The translations under genes were made by a program, and so were the position numbers. The notes under the pieces are model-generated. The model saw only the letters and a program-made list of their open reading frames with translations, was not told the DNA's origin and did no database searches. A stretch of DNA of 64,000 bases. Origin: Setoptus koraiensis. Taxonomy: Eukaryota; Arthropoda. The DNA is taken from the NCBI GenBank assembly GCA_048013815.1, contig CM106586.1, positions 1,922,001 through 1,986,000 on the forward strand. Direction: 5' to 3'. Below, piece after piece: positions 35,791 to 47,201 of this stretch. Positions within the stretch are counted from its first letter, which is position 1. Each line of letters begins with the position of its first letter.

Positions 35791-36470
35791 TTGCAATAAC
35801 AATACTTGTATACTTGTTTAATCATAATGTTTCTTTGTTATTATTGTTTTTCCCTCCCACTGTCTACAACTCTCAAGATATCACGACACTACTATGTGAC
35901 AGTATACATGTAGTGGCTAGATAGAGGAAGCGGGCCACAACAACAACGACGACGATTAACAACAACTGTGATTAACAGGATTGATTGACTGAGTACTGAA
36001 CACTAAAGTCAATCAAAACATGGAGATATTTATTGCAGTTGTGTATAGTCAAATGTAATCAAAACTAACTATTGGATGAGAAAATGGATGTAGACAATGG
36101 ATTCTTGCAAGTAGACGCCAATTGTTATGCAACAGACCCTACATAATCTTGTTGTCATTGCCATTGGATTGACTATAGTGATCGGTCTCTCCACATTTTG
36201 GCACATATATATAAATACTTGTGACAAACATGAACACAATCTTTTTTTGATGCTTCGCATATCATCATCCTACACACACATACAAATACATAAATGATTG
36301 AGGAAAGATCTATCGAGGGAAGTAGTATCTTCACACTTCCTCAGAATCAACATCAAATTTGCTATTGTGAAGTAGTTGGAAGCAATATGAAAAAAACTAG
36401 TTAACAACAGTTAATTAATAATATGAAACAACAATTCTACAGCATCTCAAGTCATCGGTATATGAGATAC
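35791..36470. other. Intergenic region upstream of the SIFamide gene
   Basis: AT-rich, with no supported coding sequence. It should contain the enhancers that restrict the neuropeptide gene to a few neurons. Confidence 0.5.
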
Positions 36471-36477
36471 TATATAA
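36471..36477 (+). promoter_or_regulatory. TATA box of the SIFamide gene
   Basis: TATATAAA-type element (tatataaaca) about 105 bp upstream of the ATG at 36576. A transcription start near 36500 would leave a 5' UTR of about 75 bases. Assigned by position and match only. Confidence 0.5.
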
Positions 36478-36575
36478 ACATCTATAGAAGAGATAAAGCA
36501 GCACTTGATACTAGCAACATCAACCCAATTAAGGGAAAATCCAAACCCGAAGAGACCTATTACAAAGCTCATTAA

Positions 36576-36827
36576 ATGGCTTTTGTAAGGAGCGGCTTCA
36601 GAAACCACCTACTTATAATCTCATCATTAATTATCATAACTAACTTATTTATGTCAACCTCGCAAGAGAATGCAATGCATACTATCGTATCACCAATCAT
36701 GTTTGCCCACGCAAATCCACTTCCGGAGCCTCGCCCTGCGCCTGCTAGCTCTTCACACAGGAAACCACCATTCAATGGTAGCATATTTGGAAAAAGATCC
36801 GTCGATACTAAAGATTATTATGCCTAG
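36576..36827 (+). CDS. SIFa: SIFamide neuropeptide precursor
   Basis: Encodes an 83-residue prepropeptide. A signal peptide covers about residues 1-30 (LLIISSLIIITNLFMSTS core). The mature peptide region reads HRKPPFNGSIF followed by GKR, giving the C-terminal amide donor Gly and a dibasic cleavage site; insect SIFamide is AYRKPPFNGSIF-amide and the RKPPFNGSIF core is identical. A short C-terminal peptide (SVDTKDYYA) ends the precursor. SIFamide is an arthropod brain peptide acting on a GPCR to modulate courtship, feeding and sleep. In insects the mature peptide follows the signal peptide directly. Here about 35 residues (a Pro-rich stretch with PLPEPRPAPA) lie between them, with only single Arg or His upstream of the core, so the N-terminal processing site is uncertain. 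The gene is intronless in its coding part and converges on the sphingomyelinase gene 156 bp away. Confidence 0.93.
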   Translation: MAFVRSGFRNHLLIISSLIIITNLFMSTSQENAMHTIVSPIMFAHANPLPEPRPAPASSSHRKPPFNGSIFGKRSVDTKDYYA

Positions 36828-36983
36828 AACTTTGTTTTTATCAGATTGTATTAAATTAATATTTAAACAGTTGCAAACAGTTCAAAATAGCGTCTTTATC
36901 TGAGATGTTATCTTGTTACGATTAGAATCATCTTTGACTACAGTTTAAATTTATTCTTTCTGATTTGAAACGAAGCAACGCTA

Positions 36984-38771
36984 TCACCAACACTTACAAT
37001 CCAAATGAGTCGAAGCAACTCCATCTTTACGCGATCCAATGCAGCTATCATTATTGCGGACATTGTTATTGTTACTGATTACATAATTCACGTCTATATC
37101 AACAGGATCTTCTTTTGAAACGGATATCTTACAAACTATATCATTTAATATAGCCTCGATTGCTCCCTGTTCACACCTATAACATACAAATCCTATAAGT
37201 AGTATGAGCGAGAAGATAAATGACGATCCGAGCCACATGACTACTAATGTTGTAAGGGATAAGATCTCACCCGATAACGCGTAGTAACTAGATGCTGGCA
37301 ACGTGATGATAAACATTACCAACGCTAAAATAAATAATCTTGTCTTAGACGCTTTGTTGAATTGATGATAATGGATAAGTATTTTTTGTGTTTGTTCCAT
37401 AACATGTATATTGCAAAGATGATCTTTCGAGGGTGATATGTCTTTTTCCGGCAACCACTGATTGATTGTTTCACGAAGATCACCATTTGGACCTAGAGAT
37501 TCCAGCGTCGATAAATCTCGATGTCTTCGAAGTGTTGGATGCTGATGTAACATATCATGACTAACATCGATGATTTTTAATTCAACTGCTACTGGCTCGT
37601 GATCACTCAAGGAGCATTCAGAATCTACGTCCTTACTTTTGCTTGATATTCGGTCAACAAGACAATGTCCATGAGTTAATAATCTACATAAAATAAAATC
37701 TATCCGTTTTTTCGGTGTATCATGTGCATTCTTCGAGTATAACTTTTTACTTTTATTACTAACGACAGTGTTGCTATTTTGATCTAAGCTTGCTATGTCT
37801 TTGCCAGCCTTTTTTGAGTAGGAATTTTGCATTGGTGTGAATGAGTTTCTAGGGTGACAAAATGTTATGTCTTCTTCCTCGGTATCACTTGAAGCTGAAT
37901 AATAGCTAGTGCTTGACAATGCTGAAGCCCTAGTGTCTCCCCTCTGATCTATTATAGATGTTAATTTGTGTCCATGGACAACATTTGCATGAAAATTTCT
38001 AGTGCGCGTCTTGTAACAATCGGCCAATCCAGCCATAGAGGTTAGAATTTTGTATGGTAGACCGGAAGAGGTAGAGTTCATGTCACCTGCAACTATTATC
38101 AAATCTTTTCCATGTATTTTCCTATTGCTGGCTGTATCGGTTATGAAATTTATGAACCTAGCTAATTGATATGACTGACACATTCTGTGCACTGAATATT
38201 GATCGTATATGCTCTCATTTTCACTGTAGTAGGCATGCATATGTGTGGAGAATAGATGCAGCGACAAGCCATCGAAATCGACCCGCGAATAAGCAATTCC
38301 TTTGCCAGCAAACCAGTCTCCATGCCATGGATAGAAAGGCGAACCATTCAGTGAGAACGGTTCAAAGTGTACAACCTTTGGTACCCATCGGCACAATATC
38401 ACTATACCACTGGAGCCTAAGACTGAGCCCGAGCGGTACAAATGGGCAAATTTGTATTTCTTCCTAGTTCCTTCTTTAATGCTTTCAAAATCTGAGCCGA
38501 CCCAAACCTCCTGCAAGAAAACAATATCGTAATTGTTTTCATTTAGATGACGAACAATTGCCGGCATACGCTCCTTCCTCTTCTCTGAGCCAAACCACAG
38601 ACCCCAGCAGTTGAGAGTTAGTATTTTCAATGTGAATTCTCCATCGGGCGTTGAAAGATTTGTATCATTTTGGACTCCTGAAAGATTGTTATTATCGCCA
38701 GTAGGTACATGTTGCTGTTGTATGTTGAGGGTATTAAATGTTGCTGATGTTGTATTATTATTGGTGGCCAT
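36984..38771 (-). CDS. Neutral sphingomyelinase (SMPD2-like)
   Basis: Hydrolyses sphingomyelin to ceramide and phosphocholine at ER and related membranes; Mg2+-dependent member of the DNase I/exonuclease-endonuclease-phosphatase fold. Single exon, 595 residues. Catalytic blocks: TLNCWGLW, FLQEVW (metal-binding Glu), STHMHAYY, IIVAGDMNSTS (metal and catalytic Asp-Met-Asn), KKRIDFILCR and LSDHEPVAVEL (catalytic His). Between the AGDMN and RIDFIL blocks there is an insert of about 110 Ser/Lys-rich residues, making it longer than the human 423-residue enzyme. Two transmembrane helices near residues 476-530 (LFILALVMFIITLPASS and VVMWLGSSFIFSLILLIGFV) follow, as in SMPD2. The N-terminal 43 residues are the Asn/Thr leader shared with the BNIP2-like gene. 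The AATAAA on the minus strand (plus TTTATT near 36950) is about 30 bases after the stop. Confidence 0.92.
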   Translation of the reverse strand: MATNNNTTSATFNTLNIQQQHVPTGDNNNLSGVQNDTNLSTPDGEFTLKILTLNCWGLWFGSEKRKERMPAIVRHLNENNYDIVFLQEVWVGSDFESIKEGTRKKYKFAHLYRSGSVLGSSGIVILCRWVPKVVHFEPFSLNGSPFYPWHGDWFAGKGIAYSRVDFDGLSLHLFSTHMHAYYSENESIYDQYSVHRMCQSYQLARFINFITDTASNRKIHGKDLIIVAGDMNSTSSGLPYKILTSMAGLADCYKTRTRNFHANVVHGHKLTSIIDQRGDTRASALSSTSYYSASSDTEEEDITFCHPRNSFTPMQNSYSKKAGKDIASLDQNSNTVVSNKSKKLYSKNAHDTPKKRIDFILCRLLTHGHCLVDRISSKSKDVDSECSLSDHEPVAVELKIIDVSHDMLHQHPTLRRHRDLSTLESLGPNGDLRETINQWLPEKDISPSKDHLCNIHVMEQTQKILIHYHQFNKASKTRLFILALVMFIITLPASSYYALSGEILSLTTLVVMWLGSSFIFSLILLIGFVCYRCEQGAIEAILNDIVCKISVSKEDPVDIDVNYVISNNNNVRNNDSCIGSRKDGVASTHLDCKCW

Positions 38772-39275
38772 ATTAGTGACTGATAAACTGTTTAATATGT
38801 AATAGATATTCTAGATGTAACCAGATTTGTAATAGTAATATATTGATAACAATATTAAAAATAATAATTGTGATTAACTAGAAAAATGTGTATCGTTTAT
38901 TTAATACATTTTGGATGCTACGCTATCTAATGTCGTGCGGTTGAGCACTTATTGCAACAGATTATGGTATAATAAGTTTAATTAATGTATATATTCATCC
39001 TAGAGTGAATCCATTAGACTTTATACATTTGTCGGTGGAATAAAACAATTCGCAGAGATCCTACATTCAATTCGGAAATATTCGCTAGGGGTGCTGTTGG
39101 CGCTTTTGTTACAGATTGTTACACAACAAAACAATCAGCAATAGTATGAGAAAGGCAGTATTAGCTCACTCTTGCGGAATATCCTGGACCTAATGTGAAA
39201 AATAAGAAAAGACGCACGTTATCGACATTTTTATATAACCTATATATCAGATGGACAGGTTGATACCATCTTCAG
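38635..39275 (-). repeat. Inverted duplication, right copy (promoter, 5' UTR and N-terminal codons)
   Basis: Reverse-complement partner of 32815-33455. It spans the upstream region, 5' UTR and first codons of the sphingomyelinase gene. The two copies face each other about 5.2 kb apart. The end of similarity falls where the sphingomyelinase catalytic domain (LKILTLNCW) begins, and, in the other copy, where the BNIP2-like acidic region begins. Confidence 0.85.
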
Positions 39276-41096
39276 TTACTACCCAGAGCGTCACTTTCTG
39301 TGCTTTGTGCAGCGCAGAATTCCATGTCGCTGTTCAAAAGTGAAGTAGAATCTGCGCGCTAATTCCTCAGACGCACAGACTCATTGTGCCTTTTTCGCAA
39401 AATATCCATCTCTCGCTAGCCGAGCCCTCTACCCAACCGGGTATCTCGCCTTGAAGCAACAACAAATGACCAAGGTTCCATACAAAGATAATTTTAGGAC
39501 ATTTCACAACTTTCCTGTCGTATGAAATTATTTTTCGTTGTTCGCACACTGAAAATATGCCCCCAATCAATCCTGGTCTACGGACGCTGGATAGCATGAA
39601 GCCATTACTGTGTGCCATCTCTGCGAGCTTATCGAAAGTAAGATTAATTAAGTTCAGAAGTACCCAAATAAATATTTTGTCGAATGAGAATGCCGGGAAA
39701 CAATTTCCATTGGCCAGCGGACTACTCCACCGCCGCACAGTTCACGCCACAGAATTCGGGCGATTTGATGCCGTGGGCGTTCTCAAAGACCGCTAATACC
39801 CGTTACACTATGCCGCTCGACTTGACGCATGTAAATATATACCGTATGCGCTTTTCCCGATGGCTCCCGCGTAGTTTTTTTTTATACCACCAGGAGCGCG
39901 CAGAGCGTGTCTGGATGCACACACAAGCACAAGGTGCTGCGTTAAATATTTATTTATTTTGATTCAATTCAGAATGCATTCATGACGATGAGCGTACATG
40001 TTTTTGACGCGAGGTGGCGAATCGGCTGTTCATATCGTTACGCTAACATTACCTCTTATAAGTTCACATGTTCATATTCACTGATGAACATATTCACATA
40101 TATTCATTATATGTTGACAGTGGTGTTCTCGTTGGAACACTTCGCCTATGCTCTTGATCTCATACAATTCTGTACAATAAACCATAAATCTACATGTATT
40201 TAAATCAATAGGAAATATCTTACCCAGCGTCTAGTCTATCATCTGTTTGTATGGATCAACTGTTCACACTGGATATGAAAATGCAAGTGCGCCGTCCTGG
40301 CGGATCAAGATAAAACCATGCGAGTGCTACTAGGAAAAGCACACACAGCACACATGCAGTCGTAGTTACATAATCAGGCCACGCAACAATTGAGGTGGCA
40401 CCATTAGGCAGTATCCACTACAGGTTGCGTACACACTTGAAATTCAAAGTCTGCATACTTTAGTTGAGTCGCTCTCCACGAGGTGGTTTCAGTTGATAGT
40501 GTGCTAGGCATGCCATATGCTTTTTTATTTGTTTTGATCTATCATCAACAGGCAACCATTATACAGTTCGAATCTGCAATTAATTTTTGTTTTGTATATA
40601 TAATTTTAATATATTTTTTTTATTTAATCATGCGCTTTATCGTCGATCAACATGAAACTCATATGATTTTGGGAAGGTATTGTTCTCTTCTTTTTGTCAA
40701 AGAAACAATTGCTGCGAGTAAACAATGACCACGATCATGATCAGGGGATAATTGGAAGCGCGAGCAGACGAGCGGTGTAGATATAATTGATTAAATATAG
40801 AGTAAACAAACAACAATCATAGATACAATTATAATTGGCATACATACACGATAGATGCTGATATTTGTTTGACTAAAAGCACTGTAGATCCAAGTAATCA
40901 AGTTGTAAGTGACATCTGTTGTTATATAAATATCTGTTTCGATAGATATAGACTATGAAGGTATAAGTAAGATTTCAATTGGTCTCCTTATTACAAAAAT
41001 TTAATAGATGATGTTGAGCCTTAATTGAGCATAGATAAAATAATAATACTAAGTGTCGGCGACGACAATGACAACCATATGCATCGTACGACGAGA
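39276..41096. other. Intergenic region
   Basis: About 1.8 kb. The segment 39280-40000 is richer in GC than its flanks and has long but unconvincing frames on both strands. From 40000 on the sequence is AT-rich with no supported gene. Confidence 0.5.
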
Positions 41097-44078
41097 CTAA
41101 GAGGAAAGACTATCGCCTTGAGACTGCGAAGTTGTCATCTCATCGGCTATAGCGGCGGCCAGCGCTCCCCCTCTACCACTGCCGTCATCGACGCCAATAA
41201 TTTTAAATGTGTGATTCGGGGCAAGTTGTTTGGTGAAGTCAGTTAACAGCTTGTGAAATTTGGGATGTTTCTTATAAACCGAACCATCAACAGCAATCAC
41301 CGTGTAGCTTCTGTTCATCCGTTTCAATAGGGCAGATAAACCTAGAGGCGCATTTAAATCAAACATAAGAAAAGCATTAATATCACCATGACTGGGCCTG
41401 GTAGCAACAAGAATGGCGACAAATGAAACATATAATTGCCAGCGCCTGTCTCTATGTGTAAGCTCACATCGATATGAGCCATATTGACATTAAACAGGTG
41501 TTTATACTTACAAGCAGCCAAGATAAGTGCGTTTCGCACAAATAAGCTAGCAACAATGAACTTGACAATCTTGACATCTTGGTTGTTGACGTCGCTATCT
41601 TCCAATTCGAAAGCAGTGCGCAAAATAAGTGACACTTGTGCCATTGAACATGATGGACTATGCATGCATATATGTATGCATGTGTATGTATGTATATATG
41701 AATGCATGTATAGAATGTTGTAGTTTTTATAAAGAGCAATAATAGAATGATGATAATAGACCGATTATAATTTCCATATAATTTCTAGAAGATGATCATT
41801 TCTATAGCTAATCTAACTAACTACAAGAGTGGGTCGTTGTCGTGTCATTCCTATGAGGACCAAACAGATCAACGTAAAGAGAGGAGAACAACAACATGTA
41901 TATCAGAAAGGTCAATTATGTTGTGACATCAACTGTCACAATGTCATTTCTATCTATCTATTTAGAGAGGCTGATAAGCATTCTTATATATGAATGACTT
42001 TTGATGTATGCGTACCTCTCTATAGCGGACGTCACGGGAGATAATAGCGAATGTTTCGTGGACATCTTTGAGGTGACTTTACCATTAAACAATATAGACT
42101 GTTGGGCAAAGTCTAGGATAACGTAACGACATATTTCCCCTAAGAAGTTTCCACCATAAAGCTTCTCGAAGCTGGCATATGACGAATGATTTAGTGGTTG
42201 TCACACATTATTATCATACGATGAGAGATTGTGAAGATAAAATAGATTAGTAAGATTAGTCAGATTAGTTACAATGGTCGTAGATAGATGTAGCAGGCGG
42301 GCCGACAACACGCTACTCATTGTGACTGTAAGTCATGTAGACAAGTGGATTTAAAATTTCATCCTTGAGATTTGAGCAGCTAAATCTATAAAGTCACAAC
42401 CTATTAGTCATGTGACAGCCAGAAGGAGCCAATAGAATGAACTCTTGTGCACGATGGAAGCTACGATAAGGTTATCGTGACTAATCACCAGCACTCGTCC
42501 AAGTTGGCGCCGTTTACTAATGACTATCGCCGCTGCCTGTTGAGTTTCAACAACGCTTGTGCAGAGATACATGGGAGTATCGTTGCAGTGAGGGTAGTAT
42601 TCCTATAATCAAGGGCCATACTAAAGGCGGTTTAACGAAAGTTAAAAAACGCCTGCGACAGGAAAACCTGTTGATATGAAACCTGTTGTTGCCGCTACCT
42701 GCAGTATAGGTGAGAAAGAGCTACGATTGATTGGTTGTTGGCCTATAGCATACTAACGTAAATGAATTAGTAAAAAGTGAATTCTTATCAACGGTCTCAT
42801 CGTATTTCGTGTGGATAAAATTGATTTTCCCATCATCGCCAAACGCTCCACATTCAATGTCAATAGCGACTTCTGGTTCGGCGACAGTATTTGCTCCCGC
42901 AGCTAAACAGCTTCCAGCTCCGCCGTTGCAATTGGGCGGCATAGTTTGTGTTTTATCACTATTATCGCCATTTCTACCACCGAATGGTTCCAAATGTGTT
43001 TGATCTGCTAGCCTAGACACCGTGGAAACTTTTTCTAGATAGCATATATTTCCACCGCTGCCAACAATCATTCCAATTGCACAATCCCTGTCGACAAATC
43101 TACCTTGCAACAATGTTCCTGTTGTATCATTCAGTATGGCTATCACTTTGATCCTCAGATGCTGTTGTACAGTAGTGTAGTCGGGGATGATGCAGTTTGT
43201 CGGTCGATGAGTATAGATTTGGAAGAAATACGCAAACAATATAGGTATGATGAGTGGATAAGTAATTTGTGTATACGGTAGATTAGTTGTGAGTTCAATA
43301 TTTGTTTGTCGAACTTGAACACTCACAAAAACAAACAGATCATTGTTACCTAGACTAACAGGTAGTTGTGTGTGTTTGTGTGCGAGTGTGTTGCATAACA
43401 ATATTAAATAATAATAAACGATTTACACACCTGAAGCCTATCAATGGCATCCTGGAGCAATTTCACCACATCCTGGCCTATAGCGTCGGGACAATCGAAA
43501 CTTTTTGTCCAGGTCAATAATATTGCCTTATCTATTGCTGTTTGATCAGTTGGAAAGGAGAAGGTAAATCCCAGCTTCAGTGGTTCGCCCGCAGAATTGA
43601 CAACAGCCAAATGGCGATCCTTTAACTTGTCGAATGATTGCACAAAATCGGATATGCATGAGGCTATAAAATCAAATAATTTTTTACATTCGCCACATCT
43701 CAATTGTTGCGGAACATCATAGAATCTGACATGGGTCTCACAATTGTCTGAATCACCATTAAATGTTGACCATAGGACACGAAAGTTGGTACTGCCTAAA
43801 TCCAATGATAGATAATCGCCGCGTTCCAATCCGTTCGGATATTGGCCAGGTATGTAGGTGTTTGCCATTAAAAATGTCGATTTGCTTGGGATGTTCTTGT
43901 TTTTGCCTAATAAACCTAGATCACATTCACGATCGAAAATTCTCTCTAGACATTCTAATTTCTCTTGATTGACCATGAATCCTTGTAGTTCGGCCTCAAC
44001 TCTTGTTTTGAGTTCCTCATCGTCGATTTTTAATTGTGGATAATGAAATTCAGAATCGGCAAGTAAATGATGTTCCAT
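41097..44078 (-). CDS. Hexokinase
   Basis: Phosphorylates glucose to glucose-6-phosphate with ATP. Five exons: 44078-43431, 43161-42758, 42171-42016, 41657-41512 and 41341-41097; phases fit throughout, giving 532 residues. Motifs in order: LSLDLGSTNFRVLW (phosphate-1; usual LDLGGTNFRV), LGFTFSFPTDQ (sugar-binding), ILNDTTGTLL with the catalytic Asp, IGMIVGSGGNICYLE, IECGAFGDDG (usual EWGAFGD), FEKLYGGNFLGEICRYVILD, and AVDGSVYKKHPKFHKLL with IIGVDDGSGRGGALAAAIAD (adenosine loop). Between the fourth and fifth blocks there is an insert of about 45 Gly/Asn-rich residues. The exon 2 to exon 3 joint uses TTTAC|GTTAGT and GCCAG, restoring TFEKLYGG. Two otherwise invariant positions differ (GST for GGT; Cys for Trp in EWGAFGD), so activity or substrate range may differ. 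Confidence 0.93.
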
Positions 44079-44892
44079 GATGTTGTTACTTCTGATGGTA
44101 GTTGTGGTGGTTGAAGTTTTAAAAGGTTCAAGCGGGAGCGGGTAAAAAGTAGTGAGGTAAGATAGTTGTTGTTGCTGACTGTGATATAATTATGATAATA
44201 TAGAGAGGATGTATCTAAAATAATTGTCAATATATGGTTGTTGTTGTCTATAAAGGCAAGTAAATGTGTGTGCGTGTGTGGCTTAACTAGTGATTGAGAT
44301 ATAGAGAGTGAGTGTGTGTTCAAGTGTAGCGATAATTTGTGATACACAAATGCTTGAATTAAACAGAACTGATCTAGATTACGGTTGATCGTCTTGTATA
44401 TGTTATATATATATATACGAATACACAAACATATTCATTCTACATAGATATTGGATATATATATATATGTATATAATGAGTATGAGATCCAAATAAAAAT
44501 TTATCACCGATGGTTGTTATTGTCTCACAACTCATTTGTTGAGCGGCAGCAGCAACAACAACAACAACAACAACAATGGCAGGGTGTTTTATTTTTGATG
44601 AACTAGAGTATAGCGATACCCTGGGTAAGACGATAAGAAAGGCTCATTTTTCGTATATAAAAGAAGTGTCAGAAATTTTTGCTCTTTTTTGTTATTGTTG
44701 TTCTGTGCAATTGCACAAACATCTCCAATAAATTTATTGATAATTATAACAAAATATACTTGGTATATTAATGGCAATAATAATAATAATAATAGTAGTA
44801 CTAATAGATTAGTAGTAATAATTGTTATCAATAATAATAATAAAGGTGTGTTACTAATATTTGTGTGTATATGTGTGTGTGTGAGTGTGTGG
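44079..44892. other. Intergenic region
   Basis: Between the hexokinase start and the ZEB-like gene. Contains the hexokinase promoter and 5' UTR, (AT)n near 44405-44470, a CAA tract near 44550 and an AAT tract near 44770-44850. No gene. Confidence 0.55.
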
Positions 44893-45333
44893 TTATCGAG
44901 TTAAGATCTCATCGCCTCTTTTACCAACAGGTTTACAGTATGAGTATCTATGATTCATATGCTGAGAATAGGATCCTGAATGTGAAAATCTTTTTAAGCA
45001 TTTGTTGCATTGAAAAGGTTTCTCGCCACTATGTAATCGTTTGTGTTCCTTTAGGTGATGCTTATGTTTAAATGCCTTGCCACACACATCACATTTATGG
45101 GGCCGATTGTTTGTCGCGGTGATGGTGTTGGTGTTTTTGTTATTGATGGTAGTGGTGGTGTTTTTGTTGTTAGTAATGGTGGTGGTATTTCTGTTGTTGC
45201 TGATGGTTGTGGTGATGGTCGTGCTTTTGCTGTTGGTGATGGTGGAGCCGGTTGTCGTGGTGATATTATCTAGGCGCTTTAGCGATAAATCAAGCGGCTG
45301 ATCCATGTTTAAAATGATATAATTAAATTTCAT
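44893..45333 (-). CDS. Minimal ZEB/zfh-1-like zinc-finger protein
   Basis: A 146-residue protein from the ATG at 45333 (an alternative ATG is nine codons further). It has a CtBP-corepressor motif (PLDLSLK, the exact ZEB1/2 and zfh-1 form) near the N-terminus. A Thr/Asn-rich linker of about 55 residues follows, encoded by decaying ACC/AAC repeats. Then come two C2H2 fingers: [20 protein letters not shown] and [20 protein letters not shown], continuing NHRYSYCKP. These are the hallmark last two fingers of ZEB/zfh-1. Missing are the N-terminal finger cluster, the homeodomain and the first finger of the C-terminal cluster. It may be a separate truncated paralogue acting as a short repressor, or the last exon of a longer gene whose upstream exons lie in the unresolved region to the right. 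Confidence 0.85.
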   Translation of the reverse strand: MKFNYIILNMDQPLDLSLKRLDNITTTTGSTITNSKSTTITTTISNNRNTTTITNNKNTTTTINNKNTNTITATNNRPHKCDVCGKAFKHKHHLKEHKRLHSGEKPFQCNKCLKRFSHSGSYSQHMNHRYSYCKPVGKRGDEILTR

Positions 45334-45935
45334 TGTCGTTGTCTTATTGTTGTTGCTGTTGCTGTTGTCGTTGTTGACGATGTTGATGCAATGCGTTGTC
45401 TGGTGTATCGACAAAGAATCGACAAAGAATCGACAATTAAGAACAACAATATAGAGTTGTTGTGCAGTATAGTAGTAGTTGTAGAGTCGTCACAAGCGAA
45501 CTATACTGATAATTTGCGCGACAACGACGGCGACGACGACGACAACGAAAGACGACGACGACGAAAGACGCCAACTGCCTGCTACTACCAATACTCACTC
45601 ACGGTGACGGTAACTAGTGATGATGACTAACAAGATGACAAAGATGATGATGAAGATGATCGTAAAGATGGATCGCGATGATGATGGTGAAGAAGAAAGT
45701 GAGAACGATAGGTTACGCATGCGCACTAGCAAACTCACCGTTGAGGTAATGTTTTGTGTGTGTGTGTGTGTGTGTGTGCGTGTGTATAGCCTGAGAGTCT
45801 CTCAGTGTGAGAGAGTAACTACACCAAGTTATGCTAACTTGGTAGTACCAATACTAATAAATATAGTTATACCAATAGTATATATAGTTATACCGATAGA
45901 AGTGTGTGCTGCATTGGCTGGGTTCATGGAAAGGT

Positions 45936-45962
45936 TCGTCGTCGTCGTCGTCGTCGTCGTCG
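45936..45962. repeat. (GTC)n microsatellite
   Basis: Nine units of a CGT/GTC trinucleotide in a GC-richer region. Confidence 0.9.
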
Positions 45963-47154
45963 CCAAATGCGATGTGATTGCGCACAGACAGCGTTGGCGT
46001 CAGCAACAGCACACACCACGCAATCTAACGCGCTCTCTGTGCCTGTGCGCTGCTCAATGGTGCTCAATGGTGCTCAATGGCGATCAATCTGATATAATCA
46101 ACAGTGCCCAGTTTATACCAGTTATATGGCAGTTTCAGGCAGTGTATGGCGGTGTATGGCAGCGTATGCCAGTGTTAAAGATGGCACACGAACAAAAGTG
46201 GAGCACACACACATTTAGGCGTAAGAGTAACCGGGCTGGAGCAACACGAGCACAAGAGCAAGATTAGCGCACACATTGGATCGGGGGGCTCTTCCGATTG
46301 ACGGCGCGCGCGATGTGCGTCATCATCATCATCCCCCATCTCACCTTATATCATACCTTTATGTGTCGCCCAATGAACCACTACACGACACACACACGCA
46401 CACGCACACACAATCAATACCTAGGGCCGTATTGTCGTACGCCAACGACAATTGTCGCTCGAAATGGTCGCTATTGTCTCCTGTTTGCCACACACCTAAC
46501 TTTACGTTTGTACGCTCTGCTGTTGTGTGCGTGTGCCAAATAGTGTCAAACTGTTTGGCCAACGGTGACGGTGTCGGTGAACTAGTTTGCCCGTTTGCAG
46601 CCGGCACCAATCGTTCTGCAACCACCACGAGGCCGGGGCCCCCAACTTAACCGGTCGCCGTCATCAGCTGTACGGGGTCCAGGTAAGCAATAAAGCACCG
46701 GCGACGGTTACAGGAGCAAACGCGCGTTGCGGCGCGATTAACATTGTGTGTAAAGTAAAAGTGCCAGGCAAAGTAAGAGTAAAAGTGCCGAGTAAAAGTG
46801 AGTAAAGCACCATGTAAGTTTCATATGCGCGCTCTCTATTGGTGCACATGGTATACGTAGCAGTGTGCGCCGGTATAAAGAGCGTCCACAATCTAATCAC
46901 AATCAATGGTTTGCGGCTCTTACTGTTGCTGGCCAGAGAATGAACCATATCTGGCGTCACTGATAGGCACAAATTTTCGTTGGTCGCAAGCCACAAGTAT
47001 AAGCCATTTCTACCGGAACACCATACACTATGCTCGACTGTGTATACGGTAGACAGAGGAAAGGAATTGTACAGGGGCTCTCTGTGTGCTCTATCAAAAG
47101 GGCTGTGTGTGGCTGTCGCTTTCGGGTAGCGCTGGCTGCATGGCCCGTGAAGAA

Positions 47155-47201
47155 TAGAAATAAAATAAAATAAAATAGAATAAAATAAAATAAAATAAAT
47201 T
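47155..47201. repeat. (AAAAT)n microsatellite
   Basis: About nine units of AAAAT with one G interruption. Confidence 0.9.

Noticed and set aside
39367-39738. Minus-strand frame of 123 codons in a GC-richer island.
   Set aside because: No family resemblance and overlapping frames of similar length on the other strand.
45617-46267. A 216-codon plus-strand frame.
   Set aside because: Built from GAT/GTG/GTC simple repeats and lacking domain resemblance; overlaps several microsatellites.
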